10,096 bases of DNA from Lachnospiraceae bacterium (lineage in GTDB: Bacteria; Bacillota; Clostridia; Lachnospirales; Lachnospiraceae), in contig JAEDFR010000085.1 in the NCBI GenBank assembly GCA_016297945.1, forward strand, positions 1-10,096, read 5' to 3'. How positions within the stretch are numbered: the first letter of the stretch is position 1; the number at the start of each line of letters is the position of its first letter. Made by a program: the position numbers and the translations under genes. Positions 1-5,556 of this stretch are shown one piece after another. The notes under the pieces are model-generated. The model had not been told where the DNA came from. It worked only from the letters and a program-made list of their open reading frames with translations, and did not search any database.

Positions 1-10
1 AGCGGTCGTC

Positions 11-39
11 AAGTGCAATTGTGCAAGCACATTGCACTT
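11..39. other. Perfect-arm hairpin at the left edge
   Basis: A 9-bp inverted repeat (AAGTGCAAT at 11-19, ATTGCACTT at 31-39) encloses a second 4-bp stem (GTGC 21-24, GCAC 27-30), giving a 13-bp hairpin with one bulged T and a two-base loop. It lies beyond the terminator of the minus-strand operon. No T-run follows on either strand, so it is not a standard intrinsic terminator. It could be a protein-binding palindrome or part of a larger repeat cut off by the window edge; its role is unknown. Confidence 0.45.
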
Positions 40-55
40 TCCTCGTCGCCATAAC

Positions 56-86
56 AAAAAAAGAGAACATGGGGATGTTCTCTTTT
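56..86 (-). terminator. Intrinsic terminator of the folC-TPR operon
   Basis: On the minus strand a 10-bp stem (AAGAGAACAT / ATGTTCTCTT, plus-strand arms 61-70 and 75-84) with a four-base CCCC loop is followed by seven Ts (56-62, partly inside the stem). It begins about 26 bases after the stop of the TPR gene, the normal position for a Rho-independent terminator that ends the operon. The other strand also has a short T-run (83-86), so weak bidirectional action is possible. Confidence 0.88.
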
Positions 87-111
87 GTAGGTTGTTTTAT
101 ATATGAATTTA

Positions 112-1596
112 TTATTCGTCGATGACGTTATCTTCCGTCGAAATTGTTCCGCCGTCACCGTCCGGAACCTCACCGGTGTTTGATTGAGGAACGGTATTTG
201 CATTGGCGATATTGCGTTCAGCCATACCTGCAAATTCTGATTCGGGGAATGAACCAACCAGCTCATTATACAACTCATTGGCTTTATCCATATTGCCGGA
301 AGCCTGATAGGTTGCAGCCAGATTATATAATATTTCAGGATTGGTATTGTTAAAATACCATGCTTTTTCCAACTTATCAATGGCGCTTGTATAATCACCC
401 TGATTTTTTAATGATAAGCCTGTCTCAAAGCATTGGGTAGCAATATCCGGACCCACACGCGTCATGATTGCATTGTATAATTCGCGGTATGATTCCGAAG
501 CTTCATTTTCTACGAAGTTTTTATCAATACCATATAAACCATCCGAAACAGCTGTCAGATTCTCACGATTCTGAATATATAGGGCAACGGTCGTCAAAAG
601 CGAGTCAACCGTCTGCAAAGCTCCGCCTTCACCATAGTAAGAATTCAGCTGCTCACTCATCTTTTCATTTTCGTCTGTCAAAGCAGAAACTCTCTGCTCC
701 AAATCTGAAATCTGAGCTGTTTTTTTATCTGAATTTTCACTAATCTGCTTTAATTCATCGTTGAGATTGTTCTTGGCCGATTGGACACGCGCAGGAACAA
801 TCAAAAACATACAGACTGCAATACCGATTGCAATACCGATGATAATATTTAAAACCGTATTGGGACCGATTAAAGGCTCTTTCGTCGGTCTTGGCTGAAT
901 AATCGTTTCATTTCCGCTTTGGTATGTGTATGCATTGGGGTTCGATGCTTTTTTCTTTTTGGCTGCTGCCGTCTCATCGCCATCCAACATCATTTCAACT
1001 TCTTTGATATAACGTAGTGTTGTCGTATTGTTAACATCAACCCTAAGACACCGGTTTAAAACACGGCGTGCCTTTTCCCACTCTTCCGCTTCAATATATA
1101 AAAGTGCAAGCAACTGCTGGGCTTTCAAAAATCTGGGATATGTGGACACTACTTTTTTAAGCTGTATAATCGCCAGATCATTACTATCCTGGTTGCAATA
1201 TGCTAACGCCTGATTATATTTACGGGTAGCCTGATCTAACATCTCCTGTTGTGCAGGATTAGACTGAATATCATTGATAAAATCATCTGCTATATTTTTC
1301 TGGGGACGGATATTTTTACTGATAACCCACTCGCTTAACGCGGCAACCGTTTCCCCCATTTCAAAATAAACCAATCCCAACAGATTTCTGGCATCAATAT
1401 GATTTTTATTAAATTTTAGTGCCTCTCTTAAATTGACAACAGCACCACTTAAATCACGCACAGTTGCTTTTGCTAACCCTTCGTTATAAAAGCGGTTGGA
1501 CATATGCATGATTTTTTTATATAAAACTACATCAGCACCGCAATTTGTACAGAAATCCTTTTCAGACAGTTCGGCGCCACATTGATAACATCTCAT
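112..1596 (-). CDS. Membrane-anchored zinc-ribbon / TPR protein
   Basis: 494 residues. The N-terminus is a zinc ribbon with Cys3-x2-Cys6 and Cys16-x2-Cys19. Residues about 30-205 form tetratricopeptide-like helical repeats, for example around 47-95 and 124-185. A Lys/Ala-rich linker leads to one transmembrane helix at about 247-268. A heptad-like coiled coil (about 272-320) and a second TPR block (about 383-465, with NQGDYTSAIDKLEKAW and a following YNLAATYQASGNMDKA unit) follow, then an acidic, Gly/Ser-rich tail. By charge the N-terminal half should be cytoplasmic and the coiled coil and C-terminal TPRs extracellular (inference). TPRs bind proteins, so a scaffold or sensor in the envelope is plausible, but no catalytic motif is visible. 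The start is supported by AGGAG at 1604-1608, seven bases upstream. It is the last gene of the folC operon. Function unknown. Confidence 0.9.
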   Translation of the reverse strand: MRCYQCGAELSEKDFCTNCGADVVLYKKIMHMSNRFYNEGLAKATVRDLSGAVVNLREALKFNKNHIDARNLLGLVYFEMGETVAALSEWVISKNIRPQKNIADDFINDIQSNPAQQEMLDQATRKYNQALAYCNQDSNDLAIIQLKKVVSTYPRFLKAQQLLALLYIEAEEWEKARRVLNRCLRVDVNNTTTLRYIKEVEMMLDGDETAAAKKKKASNPNAYTYQSGNETIIQPRPTKEPLIGPNTVLNIIIGIAIGIAVCMFLIVPARVQSAKNNLNDELKQISENSDKKTAQISDLEQRVSALTDENEKMSEQLNSYYGEGGALQTVDSLLTTVALYIQNRENLTAVSDGLYGIDKNFVENEASESYRELYNAIMTRVGPDIATQCFETGLSLKNQGDYTSAIDKLEKAWYFNNTNPEILYNLAATYQASGNMDKANELYNELVGSFPESEFAGMAERNIANANTVPQSNTGEVPDGDGGTISTEDNVIDE

Positions 1597-1620
1597 GACT
1601 TTACTCCTATCGATCCTGTA

Positions 1621-1767
1621 TTATTGCTGTTCTTCCTGACTCTCTCTGATTAGATTCACCAATAAATCTGCCATATCGGTAAGGTCCTGATTGTATATCG
1701 CTTCCTCAGCCTGATCAATCTCCAGACTGGGATGAAACTTCTTTAATTCTTCTTCAAAGTTAATCAT
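1621..1767 (-). CDS. Small acidic protein between folC and the TPR gene
   Basis: A 48-residue ORF starting MINFEEELKKFHPSLEID and ending in ESQEEQQ. It is acidic and predicted almost wholly alpha-helical, with an amphipathic pattern around residues 28-42 (DLTDMADLLVNLIRE). It has no Cys, signal peptide or membrane segment. An excellent ribosome site (AGGAGG, 1775-1780) lies seven bases before the ATG. That ATG sits inside the folC end, overlapping it by 8 bases, which suggests translational coupling. The stop is 24 bases before the next gene's start. Position, ribosome site and codon pattern make a real gene very likely. The function is not recognised; a small partner of the downstream TPR protein is only a guess from position. 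Confidence 0.8.
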   Translation of the reverse strand: MINFEEELKKFHPSLEIDQAEEAIYNQDLTDMADLLVNLIRESQEEQQ

Positions 1768-3079
1768 TGTACTTCCTCCTAAACACAGCCTTAATAAGGC
1801 CTACCAAATATAAGGAACCCACAATATAAACCTGATCATTATCTTTTTTCATACGGAGACATCTGTTTATTCCGTCTTCCGCTCCCCTCTCATAATAAAC
1901 ATCTATCAGGCTAAAGCGGGAAAAATAACACTGTAACTGTTCTATGCTGAGACCTCTATGGATCTCCATATCTATCACAACTGCTTTGGAGAACAAACCG
2001 CTCTCACAAAGTAACGTTATCATCTGTTCATAATCTTTATCATCTACAGCGGAAAAACACAGAATACGTTTTCCGTCACAGGGTATCGATGAAACAGTTT
2101 TCAAAAACGCCCTTATTCCATCTTCATTGTGGGCTCCATCAAAAAAAACATCCTTGCCCACTTCTTCCATACGCCCTTCCCAAAAGGTTTCCCATAAAGC
2201 TTTCTGCATTCTTTCTTTTGACATTGGTGTCAAATGATTGCGTAATAAAAACACCTCAAATGCACGCAATGCCAAGGATGCGTTATCAACCTGATAAAGC
2301 GCATATGTTGACAGAGTAAGACTAATATAATTATAATAGCTAGATTTATAAGAAAAATCAATGCTTTTATGTTTTATTTTTTCTACAGAATACTGGTTTT
2401 TACTAATTGAATTGACAACAGCGGAACAACTTTTGGCCTTCTCGTAAAACACATCCGAAACAGAATCCTCATAATCGATAAAAATGACATCCGATTCATT
2501 TTTAATAATACCAGACTTTTCCACAGCAATTTTTTCTCTGGTATCCCCTAAAATATGGCAATGGTCGAGACCAATGGATGTCAACACACACACATCCGTT
2601 TTATCAAAAACGTTGGTCGCATCCATCCTTCCTCCAAGTCCGGTTTCCAAAATCATCACATCCACATAGCTTTCACCAAAGATGATGATAGCCATTAAAA
2701 ACAAGAATTCAAAAAAAGTCGGAAATTGTCCTGTTTCCTTTCGCATCTGCTCTGCAGACAAATAGACAGTATGGAACGCGCACAAAAACAATTCATTCTC
2801 AACAGGTTGACAGTTAATCAGAAATCTTTCATGCATACTCACTAAGTGGGGAGAGACAAATCCCCCCACTCTATAACCGTATTCGCAAAAAAGCCTTTGC
2901 AGATAAGCACACGTACTTCCTTTTCCATTCGTACCTGCCACATGAATCCGTGGAATGTCGCAATCCCATTTTCCCAGCCTCTTAAGCATTTCCTTCGTCC
3001 GCAAAAGACCGTTACCCACTGCAAACTTCGGAAGCGCATTTATGTAGTTTTCAATATCAGCATAATTGTTTAAATACAT
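1760..3079 (-). CDS. folC: Folylpolyglutamate synthase / dihydrofolate synthase
   Basis: 439 residues, full length for the Mur-ligase-type FolC family. The enzyme uses ATP to add glutamate to tetrahydrofolates and, in bifunctional forms, to dihydropteroate, in the cytoplasm. The ATP-binding loop GTNGKGS is at 49-55, SPHL at 76-79, the family signature ILETGLGGRMDATNV at about 143-157, SIGLDH at 168-173, and IAVEKSGIIK with the Lys expected to be carbamylated at 188. The C-terminal domain carries DGAHN at 314-318. The chosen start gives the usual MYxxY...YINALPKF beginning. Its ribosome site is weak (GGG at 3089-3091, nine bases upstream). The gene leads an operon with the 48-residue protein and the TPR protein. 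No nearby folate-pathway genes are in the window, so DHFS versus FPGS activity cannot be separated here. Confidence 0.95.
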   Translation of the reverse strand: MYLNNYADIENYINALPKFAVGNGLLRTKEMLKRLGKWDCDIPRIHVAGTNGKGSTCAYLQRLFCEYGYRVGGFVSPHLVSMHERFLINCQPVENELFLCAFHTVYLSAEQMRKETGQFPTFFEFLFLMAIIIFGESYVDVMILETGLGGRMDATNVFDKTDVCVLTSIGLDHCHILGDTREKIAVEKSGIIKNESDVIFIDYEDSVSDVFYEKAKSCSAVVNSISKNQYSVEKIKHKSIDFSYKSSYYNYISLTLSTYALYQVDNASLALRAFEVFLLRNHLTPMSKERMQKALWETFWEGRMEEVGKDVFFDGAHNEDGIRAFLKTVSSIPCDGKRILCFSAVDDKDYEQMITLLCESGLFSKAVVIDMEIHRGLSIEQLQCYFSRFSLIDVYYERGAEDGINRCLRMKKDNDQVYIVGSLYLVGLIKAVFRRKYND

Positions 3080-3119
3080 GTTATATTTCCCATTTTGTCA
3101 TTTCAGTCATTGAGGGGCG

Positions 3120-3345
3120 TTGAGGAAGGATTGTTTATTTTTGTGGGATACGTCCGTTGATAAGTTTATCTAAATATTCCGAAAAAATATCTAATCCCCT
3201 GACGCACACGGCGCATATACGGCATCCTGCCTAAAATGCGCCTTTCGTGACTTCCATGTCACGAAGTGCTGATTACCTAGTCGGAATATTAAGATAAACT
3301 AATCAACTCCCCAAAATCTCACAAAAATAAACAATCCTTCCTCAA
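3120..3345 (-). repeat. Structured inverted-repeat element, copy 1
   Basis: A 226-bp imperfect palindrome. The outer arms are perfect over 26 bp (3120-3145 with 3320-3345). After an internal loop of about 13-15 nt they pair again to TATTCCG (3175-3181 with 3282-3288). The 100-nt core, read on the minus strand, has hairpin 1 (TTCGTGAC / GTCACGAA around loop ATGGAA, 3244-3265) and hairpin 2 (GGCGCAT / ATGCGCC at 3210-3242, with an inner GGCA / TGCC stem). Read on the minus strand it aligns with the second copy at 3679-3904 on the plus strand. It ends 40 bases before the folC start and could form part of a folC leader. No ORF or transposase is inside. It is either a structured RNA or a MITE-like non-autonomous element; I recognise no named family. 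Confidence 0.85.
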
Positions 3346-3678
3346 CTGGCCATATCAATTTACTCATTTATTCAAGTCGTTCACGCATTTGAAGATATTA
3401 TATTATTCTATACCTTCAAAATCAATTTTATCATTATTGAAACATGTTCATGAAATCTCGAATTTCTTTTTATTTTCGATTTCATGCAATTTATTTTGAA
3501 TTCCATATCATTCATCATTATGATTCTCCACTTAGTAAACAAGCCATATTTCCCAATACATTATAAAAAACACAAATGTAAACGGGGGAAGCATTTTAAA
3601 CAGTATTTAAGTCAGATGATTTGAAGCTATCAGAAAGTATTATGTACAAAGAATAATAAAAAAGGAATTCTTTACGCA
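3346..3678. other. AT-rich gene-free spacer between the two elements
   Basis: 333 bases with no convincing gene on either strand. Visible structure: a 7-bp inverted repeat TTTGAAG / CTTCAAA (3388-3394, 3414-3420), and a longer hairpin with CATGAAA / TTTCATG and TCGAA / TTCGA arms (3449-3486). On the minus strand a lone TATAAT (3560-3565) has no good -35. A 36-codon minus ORF preceded by GGAG also lies here, but I do not trust it because it is Lys/Ile-rich AT-biased sequence overlapping the hairpin. The stretch may be the decayed interior of a mobile segment or simply spacer. Confidence 0.5.
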
Positions 3679-3904
3679 GTTTTATGAGTATATTATTTAT
3701 GCGGTGTTATTGTGGAGATGTATTAGATGTTCTTATTATTCCGTTCTATTTCAGCAATTCGCAGCATGGATGCTGCGAAAGGTGCACGACGGACATGGAT
3801 GTCCGGGTGCACCGGTGCGTCTGCCATCAACACATCTCAACGGAATAATTAGAACATCTTATACATCGTAACCTAACACCAAATAAATAATATACTCATA
3901 AAAC
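3679..3904 (+). repeat. Structured inverted-repeat element, copy 2
   Basis: 226 bp. The outer arms are perfect over 22 bp (3679-3700 with 3883-3904). After an internal loop they pair again through to TATTCCG (3737-3743 with 3841-3847). The 97-nt core, read on the plus strand, has hairpin 1 (TTCGCAGC / GCTGCGAA, loop ATGGAT, 3758-3779) and hairpin 2 (GGTGCAC / GTGCACC, 3781-3813, with inner GGAC / GTCC and a second ATGGAT loop). Linkers shared with copy 1 include TCAGCA before hairpin 1, CGAAAGG between the hairpins and GTGCGTC after hairpin 2. The stems differ in sequence but stay paired. It lies antisense to the adjacent FapA-like gene, 21 bases past that gene's stop, and has no T-run, so it is not an ordinary terminator. 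Confidence 0.85.
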
Positions 3905-3925
3905 GTCCGGAAAAACAATCTCCAT

Positions 3926-5386
3926 CTAATTCTTCACAATAACCTTTCCGGCAATCATTCCGGATATATTCCGATATTCCATATAGACTGTGCTGTTTTC
4001 AATCGGCAGTCTTCCCTGTCCGATACAGATAATACTTCCTTTATGCAGATTACCGTCAATGCGTATCAATGCATCCTTTGCTTTCTGCATATATACCATA
4101 ATGGAAGCCAGCTTACTGTTGCAGGACTGAATATCGTTTGTAAGTCCTTTCATTTCTTCCTTAATCTCAGCAACTCTCTTTTCAAAAACAGGAGTAATCG
4201 CCCCTGTCTTTTTGACATACATTTCTATTTCTTTTAATTCATTCACAAGCCGTTTTTGGGAATTCTTCAGTTTATCAAGTCGTTTATTCAATTCCAGATT
4301 TTCCTGATATATCTCAGGCTGACATCCGGCATGGACTTCTGTTTTGACCTCTGCGTCGTTTCCCAGATTTTTACAGTCAATTCCCTTTGTTCCATGGACA
4401 TATCCACCGATAATAGCACCTTTTTTGCCGGTAAGCGTCACCTTACCTTCCGCCTCGATCTGAGAACTCAAAATAATATTGGCTTCCACATTGCCGTTTG
4501 CTTTGACCTGTGTATGTTCAATAAAATCAGCATACAAGTCTCCGCGACATACAATGCTCGCCTTTTGATTTCCCTGTATCCCTCTCTTAAGGATGATGTC
4601 ACCGCCTGCCACAATCGTCGCAGCCTCAACCGTACCCTCAATAGTCAGACTCTTTCCGGCCCGTATAACAACTCCTGATTCCACATTTCCGGAAATCACC
4701 ACATCTCCGTAAAACTCTACCTTTCCAATCAGCTGATCGACATCTCCACGCAATTCATAAACCGAATTGATATCCAATTTGCCGTCTTTATATTCCACTT
4801 TTCCTTCTTTTTGTGCAATATATAAATTGGGATCCTCCTCGGAATGAATGATATTGCGCCCCTGTAGTGGCAATAGATTTTTTACCGGATTCACCGGTAT
4901 CGAGGTTCCGGTTACGCCAACCCCCGGAATTCCTTCTTTTGCCGGATGATATAATGCCAGAGGCGTACCTGCCTGTACGCTGTTGACCATATTCATGCTC
5001 TGATAATCAACAGAACCGTCCTCACGGATTTTAGGTTTCTTCACATCACCGGTCACATCCACATAATATTCATAATATCCATCCTGACCTGCAATTGCCT
5101 CTGTCGCGGTAGCAACTTTGATTTCCCGCTCATATACTTTTTTACGGGCCATTGCAATCAGATTATCCTCATTGATGCCATATCGAACCCCGTTATTTTC
5201 CAAAAAGTCCAGTAGTTCTTCCTTGGAATAAAATGATTCATCCTCTTTCTCTACCAGATACAACCATGCCTCTTGATCATCATCCGTTACCCGCACATAA
5301 GACTGTGTTTTGTCATAAATGTCAAAGAGGGAGTCCCTGACATTTAATTCCTGCATTTCTTTTCCCATGCTTTTCTCATCTGTCAT
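3926..5386 (-). CDS. DUF342 / FapA-family polymer-forming protein
   Basis: 486 residues, no signal peptide or membrane segment. Residues about 85-175 hold the DUF342 N-terminal part, with GTPLA and GVGVTG motifs. About 205-345 is a run of short beta-strand repeats (GDVVISGNV, GKSLTIEGTVEAATIVAGGDI, GDLYADFIEHTQVKANGNV) expected to form a right-handed beta-helix. About 355-440 is a long coiled coil, and the last 45 residues return to beta structure. Family members are called flagellar assembly protein A, but the biochemical role is poorly defined. No flagellar gene is near, so a flagellar role cannot be inferred from context. The start is well supported by AAGGAGG at 5394-5400, seven bases upstream. 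A separate promoter lies in the 170-bp gap after valS. Codon use is like its neighbours. Confidence 0.88.
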   Translation of the reverse strand: MTDEKSMGKEMQELNVRDSLFDIYDKTQSYVRVTDDDQEAWLYLVEKEDESFYSKEELLDFLENNGVRYGINEDNLIAMARKKVYEREIKVATATEAIAGQDGYYEYYVDVTGDVKKPKIREDGSVDYQSMNMVNSVQAGTPLALYHPAKEGIPGVGVTGTSIPVNPVKNLLPLQGRNIIHSEEDPNLYIAQKEGKVEYKDGKLDINSVYELRGDVDQLIGKVEFYGDVVISGNVESGVVIRAGKSLTIEGTVEAATIVAGGDIILKRGIQGNQKASIVCRGDLYADFIEHTQVKANGNVEANIILSSQIEAEGKVTLTGKKGAIIGGYVHGTKGIDCKNLGNDAEVKTEVHAGCQPEIYQENLELNKRLDKLKNSQKRLVNELKEIEMYVKKTGAITPVFEKRVAEIKEEMKGLTNDIQSCNSKLASIMVYMQKAKDALIRIDGNLHKGSIICIGQGRLPIENSTVYMEYRNISGMIAGKVIVKN

Positions 5387-5427
5387 AAGACTCCCTCCTT
5401 ATTCATTCAATTATCAATTCCGTTACC

Positions 5428-5436
5428 ATTGTACCA
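5428..5436 (-). promoter_or_regulatory. Candidate extended -10 promoter of the FapA-like gene
   Basis: The minus strand reads TGGTACAAT (an extended -10, TGnTACAAT) about 42 bases before the ATG, giving a predicted leader of about 35 nt. No good -35 is seen 17 bases upstream, which extended -10 promoters can tolerate. The position in the valS gap fits independent transcription. Confidence 0.4.
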
Positions 5437-5556
5437 GTGCAACGTTTTCTAAATTACTATGCCATTCACGAAAAATTTTTTTCTCATGTGCTATCAGGAA
5501 AACAGTCAAGTGATATGGTGTAGTTAATTTAAAAACCTTGTATAAGTAACAAACGC

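Noticed and set aside
9..398. 129-codon minus ORF overlapping the TPR gene end
   Set aside because: It is out of frame with the TPR gene, runs through the intrinsic terminator at 56-86, and has low-complexity, His/Ile/Trp-rich composition.
3384..3540. 36-codon minus-strand ORF with a GGAG site in the spacer between the two elements
   Set aside because: It is AT-biased, Lys/Ile-rich, overlaps a hairpin, and has no good promoter or recognisable sequence.
4256..4678. 140-codon plus-strand ORF opposite the FapA-like gene
   Set aside because: It is a shadow of the beta-helix and coiled-coil coding region with no start signal or family resemblance.
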